Shown here: piece by piece, positions 15,684 to 25,047 of the stretch
Numbering within the stretch: the stretch's first letter is position 1
Layout of the letters: each line of letters starts with the position of its first letter
Source of the DNA: Leptospira ryugenii
Lineage (GTDB): Bacteria > Spirochaetota > Leptospiria > Leptospirales > Leptospiraceae
NCBI RefSeq assembly: GCF_003114855.1
Contig: NZ_BFBB01000003.1
Location: 127,077-191,076 of the forward strand
Direction of reading: 5' to 3'
Length of the DNA stretch: 64,000 bases
Notes under the pieces: model-generated
Seen by the model: the letters and a program-made list of their open reading frames with translations, nothing else
Databases searched by the model: none
What the model was told of the DNA's origin: nothing
Program-made: the position numbers and the translations under genes

Positions 15684-16097
15684 ATGAACATTTTAGAATA
15701 CATGCAAAATATATCCACGCAGGCATACAAACGGGGTGATATCATTTTCAATGAAGGTGACCCTCATGATGGAAGTATGTATTGTATCATGCAAGGGATG
15801 TTTGCTGTCACCAAACGGACCCCTGATGGTCTTCAGGAAGTGATCCGAGGTTTAGGTCCTGGAGATTTTTTTGGGGAGCTTGCCCTAATCACGCGAAAAC
15901 CTCGTTCCATGACCGTAAGTGTGGTTTCCGCTCAAGCACGACTTGGCATCTTACGCGATGACCAATTTGAGAAGCTTGCTCGTATCAATGCAAATTTCCT
16001 ATTCCATTTACTTAAAAGTTCTGTGGATAAATTGCATAGAGCAGAAGCAAGGCTCACAGAAATCGAAAAGATGATCGGAGAATTACAAACAGGGTAA
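15684..16097 (+). CDS. cyclic-nucleotide-binding domain protein
   Basis: 137 residues, essentially one cNMP-binding beta roll. KRGDIIFNEGDPHDGSMYCI and the phosphate-binding cassette GDFFGELALITRKPRSMTV are clear: Glu of FGE and Arg of PR are kept, which are the ribose and cyclic phosphate contacts in CAP-type domains. There is no DNA-binding domain; a short helix (HRAEARLTEIEKMIGEL) ends it. AAAGAGG precedes the ATG. A second such gene follows after 2 bp, so the two are co-translated partners or act as a pair. Confidence 0.88.
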   Translation: MNILEYMQNISTQAYKRGDIIFNEGDPHDGSMYCIMQGMFAVTKRTPDGLQEVIRGLGPGDFFGELALITRKPRSMTVSVVSAQARLGILRDDQFEKLARINANFLFHLLKSSVDKLHRAEARLTEIEKMIGELQTG

Positions 16098-16099
16098 GT

Positions 16100-16672
16100 A
16101 TGAGCGCAGAAAGTCTAAAAAAATATATCTCAGCTGTAAAAGTCCAACATTTCCCAAAAGATACAAAAGTATTCAGTGAAGGCGAGGAATCAAATGGTGT
16201 GATGTACTTTGTTTTCTCCGGAAAACTCATGGTTACGAAACGTTCAGGAATGGGAGATGATTTGATCCTTCGCCAAATCGGTCCGGGTGAATTTTTTGGA
16301 GAGCTGGCTTTGATCCAACACTCACCACGCGCTGCCAATGTCATTGCCATTTCGGAAGACACAAAGGTTGGTATGATTACTAAAGATATCTTCCTCGCCA
16401 TGGGTCATGAGAGCCCTGGTTTTTTATCAATGTTACTCAATAGTGTCATCCGTCGTTTAACAGAGGTAGAGGATAAGGTCGTAGAGAGACGACAAGAATT
16501 GCATGAGCTTATCAATGCCGGAAAGATTCCTCCCCAAGCTGTTAGTGGGTCTATTCCAGGCACGGAAGCAGTGGAGGCGGAATCACCTTCCGAACAGCAA
16601 AGTTCAGAAGACCAAGAATTACCTATCCCTATTGATCCTTCCTTGATGGCTGATGAAACAAAAAAATCTTGA
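16100..16672 (+). CDS. cyclic-nucleotide-binding domain protein
   Basis: 190 residues. A cNMP-binding roll (about 10-125) contains FPKDTKVFSEGEESNGVMYF and the cassette GEFFGELALIQHSPRAANV with FGE and PRA intact. After a helix (RRLTEVEDKVVERRQELHEL) the last 50 residues are a Pro/Glu/Ser-rich, probably disordered tail. No output domain is present. It starts 2 bp after the preceding cNMP protein and is followed 31 bp later by the PilZ membrane protein, suggesting one nucleotide-signalling operon. Confidence 0.88.
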   Translation: MSAESLKKYISAVKVQHFPKDTKVFSEGEESNGVMYFVFSGKLMVTKRSGMGDDLILRQIGPGEFFGELALIQHSPRAANVIAISEDTKVGMITKDIFLAMGHESPGFLSMLLNSVIRRLTEVEDKVVERRQELHELINAGKIPPQAVSGSIPGTEAVEAESPSEQQSSEDQELPIPIDPSLMADETKKS

Positions 16673-16703
16673 CTTGGCCTTACAACCTGAACGATGATTG
16701 CCC

Positions 16704-17798
16704 ATGGCTTTGCGACTCTTCCGTTACCCCTACCCAATTTTAGTTGTATCTCTTCTTTTCGTTGTCATCCCACTCCTAAACTACTTTTTTACCGCTGCAC
16801 TTTACGATCTTTCTAGTTTACAATCAAAGCAGGTATTTTCTCGCATCCAGCCATTGCAGTACGTACTTTCTATCCTAAGCCTTGTTATCGCATATGGTTT
16901 GCTAGCAAAAAAGAAATTTGGATATTATCTCTTTCTTTTGTTCGCAAGCATTTTAGCATCTTATAATGTTTGGATGATAGCTTGGATCAGCCTCGGCAAA
17001 AAATTGTTTTTGGCAGGTGTCCGCTTGCAAGGCCCAGAGATCATAGTAAATGCAGTGATGACATTTGTAGCTTTAGCCATGATCTTTTATTTTCTTAAGC
17101 GAGAGGTCTCGGCACCGTATTTAAGTTCCCTAAACCGAGGTTGGAGAGGGGGTTACCGTGAAACACACCCAGTTCCTTTCCACTGGACCAACTCCGATGG
17201 GGAAAGAGAGGGTGATGGTTTTACAATAAACATCTCCGGCTCAGGAGCCTTGATCCCATTGGTGGAACACCACTTTCTTAAAATAGGTTCCGAGATCAAC
17301 TTACACCTAAAGCTTGAGAATGAAAAAAGAGAAATCGTTCCCATTTCTGTAAAAGGTGAAGTTGTTCGTTTGGACCAGGATGAAGAAGGCACAGAATTGG
17401 CCGGGGTTCGATTTGATTTCCAAGCAGCACAAAAAGATGAGGAAGCAGAATTTCTACGATTTCTAAAACGAGTTTTTGCACCTCGGTTTCCTGTTCAGAA
17501 CAAAATCCATGCAGGAAAAAAGGAAGCGAACGAATCGTCCGGTGAGTTAGTCAACATTTCCACAGAAGGTATGTACATTAAATCTGATATTGTTTACGAT
17601 TTGAACGATCGTCTTTTTATCAAAATTGACACTCGGTCTGGGCCAATTAGTTTGAAAGCTCTTGTTAGATGGTCCAATCCGAATGGACGCTATGGCAAAC
17701 CAAAGGGATATGGCTTACAAATAGAAGAAGTAGAAAATCCAACAAGGTTTCGCTTTTGGGTATGGAAACACAGGTTTAGGATTTTCCACGAGCGTTGA
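16704..17798 (+). CDS. membrane protein with two degenerate PilZ domains
   Basis: 364 residues from ATG 16704. The N-terminal third holds about four membrane segments (ILVVSLLFVVIPLLNYFF, YVLSILSLVIAYGLL, YYLFLLFASILASYNVWM, AVMTFVALAMIFYFL). Two PilZ-like barrels follow. The first (about 150-250) keeps the N-x-S-x-x-G motif as NISGSG, and the second (about 265-360) as NISTEG. The upstream R-x-x-x-R that contacts c-di-GMP is not intact in either (RETHP and RFPVQ are the nearest), so c-di-GMP binding is doubtful. The gene's last 23 bases overlap the convergent ispD. Confidence 0.78.
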   Translation: MALRLFRYPYPILVVSLLFVVIPLLNYFFTAALYDLSSLQSKQVFSRIQPLQYVLSILSLVIAYGLLAKKKFGYYLFLLFASILASYNVWMIAWISLGKKLFLAGVRLQGPEIIVNAVMTFVALAMIFYFLKREVSAPYLSSLNRGWRGGYRETHPVPFHWTNSDGEREGDGFTINISGSGALIPLVEHHFLKIGSEINLHLKLENEKREIVPISVKGEVVRLDQDEEGTELAGVRFDFQAAQKDEEAEFLRFLKRVFAPRFPVQNKIHAGKKEANESSGELVNISTEGMYIKSDIVYDLNDRLFIKIDTRSGPISLKALVRWSNPNGRYGKPKGYGLQIEEVENPTRFRFWVWKHRFRIFHER

Positions 17799-18474
17799 GA
17801 AGAGCCTCTGCTACCAAAAGGTCAGTAGGTTCTGTGATTTTTAGATTGGTTTCTGTTGTGATGACTATGCCAGTCTTTTCTCCATAGGCCTCCATCCAAG
17901 AACAAAGATCTGTGGGTTCTACTGGCAATGGCACATCCATAGTTTGGGCTTTTTTAAGTGTTTTGCCAGAAATTATCTGTGGTGTTTTCACAAACAAAAG
18001 TTGATTCCGATCTAGAGTTTTTTCTATAAAGCCTTCCCTATCGCCTCGTTGAACGACCGTTTCGTGGCATGCGGACACAATGGTACTTGCCCCCCATTTC
18101 ACCGCAGATTGAACGAGTAAATCTAAGTCCTGGTGGCTAAAAAAAGGACGAGCAGCATCATGTATAAAAATAAGGTCTTCTTCGTCCCAGGGGATGGATT
18201 GCAAACCTAACAAAGTAGAGGCGTGACGGGTATTTCCACCTTCTACGATCCTGTCGTTTGAGTTTAAGTAAGGCGAAGCATACTTCTCTAGCTCCGAAAT
18301 CCAATCTCTATGGCAAACTAAGCTCAGAGATTTTAAAAATGGCCAAGATGAAAATGTCTTTAAGGAATGGAGAAAGAGAGGCTCCCCAGCTAGGGACAGA
18401 AACTGTTTGGGAACTGGGCTCCCAAATCTCTTCCCTTCTCCCCCAGCTAGGATAATTGCGTACAGATTTCGCAT
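17776..18474 (-). CDS. ispD: 2-C-methyl-D-erythritol 4-phosphate cytidylyltransferase
   Basis: 232 residues, normal length. It transfers CMP from CTP to methylerythritol 4-phosphate in the non-mevalonate isoprenoid pathway. The nucleotide-binding N-terminus LAGGEGKRFGSPVPKQFL, the mid motif FIHDAARPF and the KTPQ and EPTDLCSWME segments match IspD; the first motif has AGG instead of the commoner AAG. Its start lies 1 bp after the stop of lysA on the same strand, so they share a transcript. The 3' end overlaps the convergent PilZ gene. Confidence 0.93.
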   Translation of the reverse strand: MRNLYAIILAGGEGKRFGSPVPKQFLSLAGEPLFLHSLKTFSSWPFLKSLSLVCHRDWISELEKYASPYLNSNDRIVEGGNTRHASTLLGLQSIPWDEEDLIFIHDAARPFFSHQDLDLLVQSAVKWGASTIVSACHETVVQRGDREGFIEKTLDRNQLLFVKTPQIISGKTLKKAQTMDVPLPVEPTDLCSWMEAYGEKTGIVITTETNLKITEPTDLLVAEALLNARGKS

Positions 18475-18475
18475 C

Positions 18476-19741
18476 TCAAATCACAGAAATTTCGTTTTTG
18501 TAAATCTCCTCTAGGGATTGTGGCTTTCGGATCCATTTGGTTTCGCCAGAGGATAGGAGAATGACTTCTCCTGTCTCAGGAAAGCTATTGTAATTCTTTG
18601 TAGACATACTTGAACAATAGGCACCAACCGCTTCCATCACGACATAGTCATCGATCTCGGCTCTAGCCATAGGACGAGTCACAGCTTCCCCTCCCTCCTT
18701 CTGAGTGAATAGATCACCCGATTCACAACAATGCCCAACAACAACATACTCTTCGATAGGCCTTTCCGTGTCGGGATGTTTTGTAACGGTTACAAGTGGA
18801 TGCCTAGCTCCATACAGAGAAGGCCTTGTATTGGCATCCATCCCTGTATCAAGTTTTAAGAAAGTAAATCCTTTTGTGCCTGTATCTACCTTATCATCCA
18901 CTCGGGTGACTAAGGCTCCACAAAGTGCTATCAAGTAGGTTCCAGGCTCAATCTCTAAGATCAATTTTCTGTTGTGTTGAGTTGCAAAATCAATAAACTG
19001 CTGTTTTACGGGCTCTCCGATCTTTTGGAGGTCCGTGGATTTCTCATCAGCCATTCGGCCTACTTTATATCCTCCACCCAAACTGACGACTTTTACAGTC
19101 TCAAACGCCTCTGCATACTCAAGTGTATATTTGGCCACCGCCTTCCACACCTCTGGGTCACTTCCAGAACCAATGTGTGTATGCACCTTTTCTACATTCA
19201 GATTGTACTGTTTGACAAGGGAACGCACCTCAGAGAGTTTTTCATGCCAAATCCCAAATGCGGAAGCAACTCCTCCCACGTCTGTTTTTTTTGTGTGTCC
19301 AGAACCTAGACCAGGATTGAAACGAATCGATACCTTTCCACCAGGAAATAATTTACCATAGGCTTCTAATTGTTTCAATGAACAGGCATTAAAGGATACA
19401 CCCAATTCTATAATTTTCTTTAGGTCTTTTGGGAATTGTTGGGAAGTGAGCATTATGGACTCTGCTGGGAATCCGCTCGCAAGAGCACGACTCACTTCAT
19501 ATTCAGAAGAAGCATCTATCAGTATGCCCTTCTGTTTCATAATCTTTAAAATATTGGTATTTGGATTTGCCTTCATGGCATATCGAACCTGGAGTCCAAA
19601 GGCATTTGGAAAGGAGAGAGCCTCCTCACAACGACGTTCGATTTCCTTTTGGGAGTATACAAAAACGGGGGTTCCGAAGGTTTCTGCAATTGACCGAACC
19701 TGTTCTTCGTTTAAAAACTTTAGTTTTTCGATTGATGTCAT
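18476..19741 (-). CDS. lysA: diaminopimelate decarboxylase
   Basis: 421 residues. A fold-type III PLP decarboxylase for the last step of lysine synthesis, meso-diaminopimelate to lysine. The PLP lysine is K57 in YAMKANPN. Other signatures are HTHIGSGSD, the phosphate loop SLGGGYKVG, EPGTYL, the catalytic Cys in GHCCESGDLF, and GAYCSSMSTKNYNSFP near the C-terminus. Ornithine/arginine decarboxylases share the fold, but CESGD and the length favour LysA. It is transcribed together with ispD and is divergent from the phospholipase-like gene, 57 bp apart. Confidence 0.9.
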   Translation of the reverse strand: MTSIEKLKFLNEEQVRSIAETFGTPVFVYSQKEIERRCEEALSFPNAFGLQVRYAMKANPNTNILKIMKQKGILIDASSEYEVSRALASGFPAESIMLTSQQFPKDLKKIIELGVSFNACSLKQLEAYGKLFPGGKVSIRFNPGLGSGHTKKTDVGGVASAFGIWHEKLSEVRSLVKQYNLNVEKVHTHIGSGSDPEVWKAVAKYTLEYAEAFETVKVVSLGGGYKVGRMADEKSTDLQKIGEPVKQQFIDFATQHNRKLILEIEPGTYLIALCGALVTRVDDKVDTGTKGFTFLKLDTGMDANTRPSLYGARHPLVTVTKHPDTERPIEEYVVVGHCCESGDLFTQKEGGEAVTRPMARAEIDDYVVMEAVGAYCSSMSTKNYNSFPETGEVILLSSGETKWIRKPQSLEEIYKNEISVI

Positions 19742-19798
19742 AGGAATTAAGATAATCCTTTAAAAAGCTTCCATTCTTAAAAGTCAAAAATCGCAAAT

Positions 19799-20866
19799 AT
19801 GGCAGGAAAGATCACACACATTGAGGCACTTTCTCAAGTGAAAAAACACTTAGAGCATGGAAACGCCACGCAAAGAAAAATTGCGACTTTACTCAACCGG
19901 CCCGATACCGCTGCCTACGCTAACTTAGGTGCGGTCGCTCCCGATATCTTTTATTTTTACCATGTTCTCCAACCGCAAAGAACAAAGAAGGCTGCCTACT
20001 GGGGAGACCTTGCTCACCACCATAGAGTCGTAGAACTGATATTAAATTTTTTAGATGCAGTGCATGACACAGAGATGGGTCTCTACCGGGATCGCTTTTT
20101 GGCCTTTACTTTAGGATATATTTGCCATTGTGTCGTGGATATCCAAACCCATCCTTATATCTTCTACATCTCGGGTGATTATTATAGCGATGATAAAAAA
20201 GTATCTTACCAAGCTCAAATCAATCACATGAAGGTTGAGTTTGGTTTGGATACCTTACTTCTACACTACCGTTGGGGGATGAGTGCTCGAGAATATGACT
20301 TTCCCCAATACATTGACATCCGTCAGAGAACAGTCGGGATCAAAAATAAAATGGACCCTGTCCTCTGGCAATTCTGGCTAGCCGCATTAAAAGAAACCTT
20401 TCCTAGAGAATTTTTATCAAAGTACTTTGGATCGGAAAAGAAGATCATTCCAGGCGATATCTTAAATGAATCCTATATGGGTTTTTATCGATTTACATCC
20501 ACTCTTGATTCCCGTTCCCCATGGATGCGCGGATTGGTGAGTTTGGTAGATAGCCTTACTTTTCATAGATACCAAGCGGGTGTTTTAATGTTGCCTACAC
20601 TAGAGACAGTGAACCCAAAAATTATGAACGAAGAAAAACGCCCTTGGAATTATCCTGCTGATCCCAAACGAGTGTTTCATGATTCCTTCATTGAACTGCT
20701 CAACCAAGCAAGTGCTGCCTGTAAGGAAATTCTAACCAGAGCCTACGAATATAGTTTTTCACCCGAAAGCCGAGCAAAGATTTTGGATGTATATGGAGGC
20801 TACAATTTGGACACTGGTCTTAGGTACCAGGGCATAGACACTATGAAGGAGTTTTCGCCACTTTGA
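19799..20866 (+). CDS. zinc-dependent phospholipase C-like protein
   Basis: 355 residues. The N-terminal half has the His/Asp array of the zinc-dependent phospholipase C / S1-P1 nuclease-like fold: ITHIEAL, LGAVAPDIFYF, GDLAHHHRV, LGYICHCVVDIQTHPY and INHMKVEFGLD. No signal peptide is present, so it is probably cytoplasmic and not a secreted toxin. Substrate unknown. The gene ends 22 bp before the penicillin-binding-protein gene, so it may be the first gene of the cell-wall cluster. Confidence 0.78.
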   Translation: MAGKITHIEALSQVKKHLEHGNATQRKIATLLNRPDTAAYANLGAVAPDIFYFYHVLQPQRTKKAAYWGDLAHHHRVVELILNFLDAVHDTEMGLYRDRFLAFTLGYICHCVVDIQTHPYIFYISGDYYSDDKKVSYQAQINHMKVEFGLDTLLLHYRWGMSAREYDFPQYIDIRQRTVGIKNKMDPVLWQFWLAALKETFPREFLSKYFGSEKKIIPGDILNESYMGFYRFTSTLDSRSPWMRGLVSLVDSLTFHRYQAGVLMLPTLETVNPKIMNEEKRPWNYPADPKRVFHDSFIELLNQASAACKEILTRAYEYSFSPESRAKILDVYGGYNLDTGLRYQGIDTMKEFSPL

Positions 20867-20888
20867 TGCCAGTGGATCTGACAAAGAA

Positions 20889-23444
20889 ATGAAACAAGAA
20901 GCTATTGGAATCTTTGAGAAACTATTTATCGTTTGGTTTAGAAACCTTTGTTCTTGGATTTGGGAACATCCCAATGGTTTGAAGCGCACTGCCCTTGCCG
21001 TAATTGCATTTTTGTTTCTAAATATCTTTCTACTCACAGCCTCAGTTAAGGATTTCTTTCGATTGAAGAATGCTCTCAATTATGACATCCCTTCGATCCT
21101 ATATGCAATTGGAGAGGATGGAAAGTACGAACCCATTGCTGAATATTATAAATTTTCACGCATACCAGTCCTGCTTTCGGCCCTACCCGAAGAAAACAAC
21201 CCAAATGCCAAAGACCATAAAAACAAGGTCATCCAATGTTTTTTATCCACGGAGGATAACCAATTCTATAGCCACAGTGGGATTGACCTAAAAGGCATTG
21301 CACGTGCCTTCGTAGTCAATATCCTCGCGGGGCGGGTGAAGGAAGGAGCCTCAACCATCACACAACAGGTTGCCCGTTTGAAATACCTTTCTACGGAACG
21401 CTCAATCGGGAGAAAGGCGAGAGAGGCCTGGCTTGCCGGTTTACTGGAACTTGCCTTTACCAAAGACCAAATCCTGGAAGTGTATTTGAATGAAATCCCT
21501 CTTGGGCATGGAACCATTGGTGTTGGTGCTGCTTCTCGTTTCTACTTTCGCAAAGAGATCCAAGAAGTCACTTGGGGAGAGGCTGCTATCCTTGCAAGTT
21601 TGACGACGAGGCCTACTCAGTTCAGCCCATTGACAAACCCCATTAGCAGCATAGGCAAAGTGAGAGTGGTCTTCCGTAAACTTGTAGAGAACGGTCGACT
21701 AACAGTAGAAGAAGCTGAAAAAGAATACGCCCATCTTATGGAGTACTACCAGAATCTAAACCGCTCTCCCAATGATTCTGCCTTCTCAGATCGAATCAAC
21801 CGTTTCCCCTATGTCACCGAGTACATCCGTAAGAATTTGATCCGCAACATTGGTAAGGACAAATTGTACAATGGCGGATTGAAGATTTATTCCACTATCC
21901 AAATCCGGCACCAAGAGGAAGCCGAAAAAGCTCTAAAAATTGCCCTACAACAACAAACCCTAGAATCTAACCAAAGAGCTTTTCGAAATATTGATGCCTT
22001 TGATGACCAGTTTGGTTCAAGTTATGCCATTATCAGTGATCTATTCGACCTACCAGATTTCAAATTTCATATCTCACGCAGCGAACGGACCTTCCAGTCC
22101 AGCTACCAAGAAGAATTACGAGATGTATTTTCTAGTTTAAATCTTCTTGTGGGAGATGATGTAATAGCAGACTTTATAGACAAAAATTACAGCAACCAAA
22201 CAACGCAAGACCACCTACTCCCAGTTGAAGGTTCACTGATAGCAATGAGACCTAATACCGGTTATATTACTGCCATTGTTGGTGGTTCAGGATTTCGATC
22301 CGACAACCAACAGATTAGATCCTTCCAAGCTTTCCGCCAACCCGGTTCTTCATTTAAACCAATTTTGTATGCAGCGGCTCTCGATTATTCTGGAAAAAAC
22401 CCTGACCCAGAGAAAAATGTAACACCCGCTACACTCTTTGCCGATTCGCCACTCCAATATTTAATGGATGATGGCGATGAATGGGCCCCCGAAAATTATA
22501 GCTCCGAATACTCTGGTTTTGTCTTGCTACGGAAGGCCCTTGAACAATCCAAAAATTCTGTGGCCGTTCGCGTATTAGAACAAATCGGACTCTCCCACAT
22601 CATGGATACTCTGAGAGGGCTTCTCCAATTGAATGGAAGGGATATCCCATACAATTTCAGTGTCTCTTTGGGTAGCTTTGAACTCACACCCTATGAACTG
22701 ACAAGGGCATATGCGGCGCTTGCCTCAGGAGGAAAGACCGTAAATCCCCTTAGCGTATTGTATGTAGAGTCACAGGATGGTAGCATTCTCAAAGACTTCC
22801 GAACTGAATTTTCGGAATCGGACCGCAAACAAGTCATCTCACCAGAAGCTGCTTTTCTCATTACCGATATGATGGCTGACGTAATCCAATCGGGAACAGG
22901 AAAATCTGCCCTGGCCTATGGACTGAACCGCAAGGCTTACGGAAAGACGGGTACCACGAATAATTTCAGGGACGCCTGGTTTGTCGGCTACACTCCGGAA
23001 CTCGTTGCCTCTGTTTGGATCGGCTACGATGTGGGAACGATATCCTTGGGCAGAGGGGTCACGGGTGGTCGGGTTTCCGCTCCCATTTGGGGTAGGTTCA
23101 TGGCTAGGTCCCTAGACCGCGAACCGAGGGCTGATTTTCCCTGGGCAAAGGACCTCAATTTGAGCAAACGTTCGATTTGTTTGATGTCTGGCAAGCTTCC
23201 AGGCCCGCAGTGCCGGGAAATCCAAGAAGAATCCTTCATCACAAGCACAGTCCCAAAAGAGATCTGCAATGAACATGGGGGCCAATGGAACCTCCCAGAC
23301 GAGCCTAAACGCACAAACCCAGAACCCAAACCAAAATTGGACCAAAACCCGATCCAAAAGGCCAAGACCGACACTCAGCTTGAGCCCAAAAAAAAGAAAA
23401 AGAAGAAGAGTGTCTTTAGTGGTGACGAGGACATAGATTACTAA
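20889..23444 (+). CDS. class A penicillin-binding protein (glycosyltransferase/transpeptidase)
   Basis: 851 residues. One membrane anchor is at about 34-52. The glycosyltransferase domain (about 110-270) has the catalytic Glu122 in STEDNQFYSHSGID, plus EGASTITQQ and EVYLNEIPLG. The transpeptidase domain (about 450-770) has the Ser487 nucleophile in GSSFKP (S-x-x-K), SKNS as S-x-N, and KTGT at 686-689. The C-terminus is a Pro/Lys-rich tail ending in a polylysine run and SVFSGDEDIDY. It polymerises and cross-links peptidoglycan at the outer face of the inner membrane. The bactofilin and M23 peptidase genes follow, a combination linked to cell shape. Confidence 0.95.
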   Translation: MKQEAIGIFEKLFIVWFRNLCSWIWEHPNGLKRTALAVIAFLFLNIFLLTASVKDFFRLKNALNYDIPSILYAIGEDGKYEPIAEYYKFSRIPVLLSALPEENNPNAKDHKNKVIQCFLSTEDNQFYSHSGIDLKGIARAFVVNILAGRVKEGASTITQQVARLKYLSTERSIGRKAREAWLAGLLELAFTKDQILEVYLNEIPLGHGTIGVGAASRFYFRKEIQEVTWGEAAILASLTTRPTQFSPLTNPISSIGKVRVVFRKLVENGRLTVEEAEKEYAHLMEYYQNLNRSPNDSAFSDRINRFPYVTEYIRKNLIRNIGKDKLYNGGLKIYSTIQIRHQEEAEKALKIALQQQTLESNQRAFRNIDAFDDQFGSSYAIISDLFDLPDFKFHISRSERTFQSSYQEELRDVFSSLNLLVGDDVIADFIDKNYSNQTTQDHLLPVEGSLIAMRPNTGYITAIVGGSGFRSDNQQIRSFQAFRQPGSSFKPILYAAALDYSGKNPDPEKNVTPATLFADSPLQYLMDDGDEWAPENYSSEYSGFVLLRKALEQSKNSVAVRVLEQIGLSHIMDTLRGLLQLNGRDIPYNFSVSLGSFELTPYELTRAYAALASGGKTVNPLSVLYVESQDGSILKDFRTEFSESDRKQVISPEAAFLITDMMADVIQSGTGKSALAYGLNRKAYGKTGTTNNFRDAWFVGYTPELVASVWIGYDVGTISLGRGVTGGRVSAPIWGRFMARSLDREPRADFPWAKDLNLSKRSICLMSGKLPGPQCREIQEESFITSTVPKEICNEHGGQWNLPDEPKRTNPEPKPKLDQNPIQKAKTDTQLEPKKKKKKKSVFSGDEDIDY

Positions 23445-23503
23445 AAAGGCTTGTCAATCCGACCAATTTTTTTGAATCTCACAGAAGAACAAAAGGAACA
23501 TAA

Positions 23504-23908
23504 ATGGCGATCAACAAAGACTCCATAAATAGCGTAATTGGACCTGGCTCCATCTTCGAAGGTAAATTTTACATAGCCGGTTCACTTCGGATCGACGGAA
23601 AATTCGAAGGAGATATCAAAACGGAAGATGCCCTTGTGATCGGGGAAACAGGAAAAGTAAAAACCAATATCAGCGCCAAAGAAGTTGTGATCTCAGGAAC
23701 TCTCATCGGGAATATTAAAGCAGAAAATGAAGTAAAGTTAGAAGGAACAGGTAGAATGTTAGGTGACATCACTGCTCCTTATTTAGAACTCCAGAAGGGT
23801 GTTGTGGCAAAAGGCAATATCACGATCACGGGCGGACAGAAAAAAGATGTTCGAAAGATCGTAGAAGAGTCCTTTGGTGGGATCAAGTCACTAGACACCA
23901 AGGAATAA
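23504..23908 (+). CDS. bactofilin
   Basis: 134 residues. A polymer-forming beta-helix cytoskeletal protein. After GPGSIFEGKFYIAGSLRIDG come regular six-residue turns (GKFEGDI, GKVKTNI, GTLIGNI, GTGRMLGDI, GVVAKGNI), ending in a short variable tail. The length is normal for the family. It lies between a class A penicillin-binding protein and a LysM/M23 peptidase, a pairing seen where bactofilins position wall enzymes. In a helical cell, a role in curvature is a reasonable inference. Confidence 0.93.
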   Translation: MAINKDSINSVIGPGSIFEGKFYIAGSLRIDGKFEGDIKTEDALVIGETGKVKTNISAKEVVISGTLIGNIKAENEVKLEGTGRMLGDITAPYLELQKGVVAKGNITITGGQKKDVRKIVEESFGGIKSLDTKE

Positions 23909-23922
23909 ACTACTCCTAATCC

Positions 23923-25047
23923 ATGTTGCTTCGATCTCCAGAAAAGTCGACGATCGGCAAACATGTGTTCCGTTGGGGGAATCTGAATGTAATCCAGATG
24001 TCCCCTGGCAATTTCTTCTACAACTTTCAATTTCAATCTACAGTCATACATGGAACACTCGATCTCAATCGGAAGAGATACCGAGTTTTTCCTTTATTCT
24101 TCTATTCAGGTTTGATTGCCTTTATGTGTAGTCTGGTTCTAGACAGACCAGTCAACAATGACTTCCACCTAGCGACAGATGGCCTTACCAATGTGGAAGA
24201 AGTCCAAGAAAATGACCAAAAAGACAAAGAGGCAAAATCAGCCGATGAAAAGTATCTATTGGAAACAGAGGAAAAAAAGTTTGCTATCCTTCGCTCTGCT
24301 GAACTTGACCTTCCCAAAGATGATAAAGCAAAAAAACTAAAAGTCATACAATACAAAGTCAAAAAAAATGAAACATTAGGTGAGATAGCTTCCAAGTTTA
24401 AAGTATCAGTTGAATCAATTGCAGGCTCCTCAAGCATTCAAGCCGATGCAATCCTGACAGCTGGGCAAATCCTAAATATCCCCAACAAACAAGGATTAGT
24501 TTATAAACTTAAAAAAGGAGATACCCTAGCAAAAGTAGCCGACTTCTACAAAGTCAAAATGGAAGACATCTATTCTGAAAATAGTGTTGATGATTTTGAC
24601 TTATTAAAAACCGGACAGAAAGTCTTCTTACCTGGCGCAGTGATTCCTGAGGCTGGTCCACTTTGGCGTTTCCCTGTTGCATCAAAGGTGATTACCTCAG
24701 GTTGGGGTGTCAGGTCTTACCCTCAATACAAATTTCATATGGCCATCGATCTGCGAGCCAATTACGAATCAGTTTACGCAGCAAGAAAGGGCCGAGTTGT
24801 GTATTCGGGATGGATGGGTGGCTATGGAAACGTCGTCATCATAAAACATGATGAATCCTACCAATCCTTATATGCTCACAATAGTCGTCTCTTTGTCAAA
24901 GCGGGAGACTACGTATCCGCAGGAAATGTGATATCCAAATCAGGCTGCTCTGGTTATTGTTTTGGTCCACACCTTCATTTCGAAATCATCAAAGATGGAA
25001 AGAATATCAACCCTACCAAAATCATCAAAGGATTTTCTTACAAATGA
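23923..25047 (+). CDS. LysM and M23-peptidase murein hydrolase
   Basis: 374 residues. An N-terminal hydrophobic segment sits at about residue 56-70 (FPLFFYSGLIAFMCSLVL), followed by a charged linker. Two LysM repeats come next (YKVKKNETLGEIASKFKVS and YKLKKGDTLAKVADFYKVK), then a M23 LytM-type endopeptidase. Its zinc ligands are H and D of KFHMAIDLR and the pair in HLHFE. It should cut peptidoglycan cross-links in the periplasm. It starts 14 bp after the bactofilin, and its stop overlaps the next ATG (ATGA at 25044-25047), so all three are coupled. Confidence 0.92.
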   Translation: MLLRSPEKSTIGKHVFRWGNLNVIQMSPGNFFYNFQFQSTVIHGTLDLNRKRYRVFPLFFYSGLIAFMCSLVLDRPVNNDFHLATDGLTNVEEVQENDQKDKEAKSADEKYLLETEEKKFAILRSAELDLPKDDKAKKLKVIQYKVKKNETLGEIASKFKVSVESIAGSSSIQADAILTAGQILNIPNKQGLVYKLKKGDTLAKVADFYKVKMEDIYSENSVDDFDLLKTGQKVFLPGAVIPEAGPLWRFPVASKVITSGWGVRSYPQYKFHMAIDLRANYESVYAARKGRVVYSGWMGGYGNVVIIKHDESYQSLYAHNSRLFVKAGDYVSAGNVISKSGCSGYCFGPHLHFEIIKDGKNINPTKIIKGFSYK

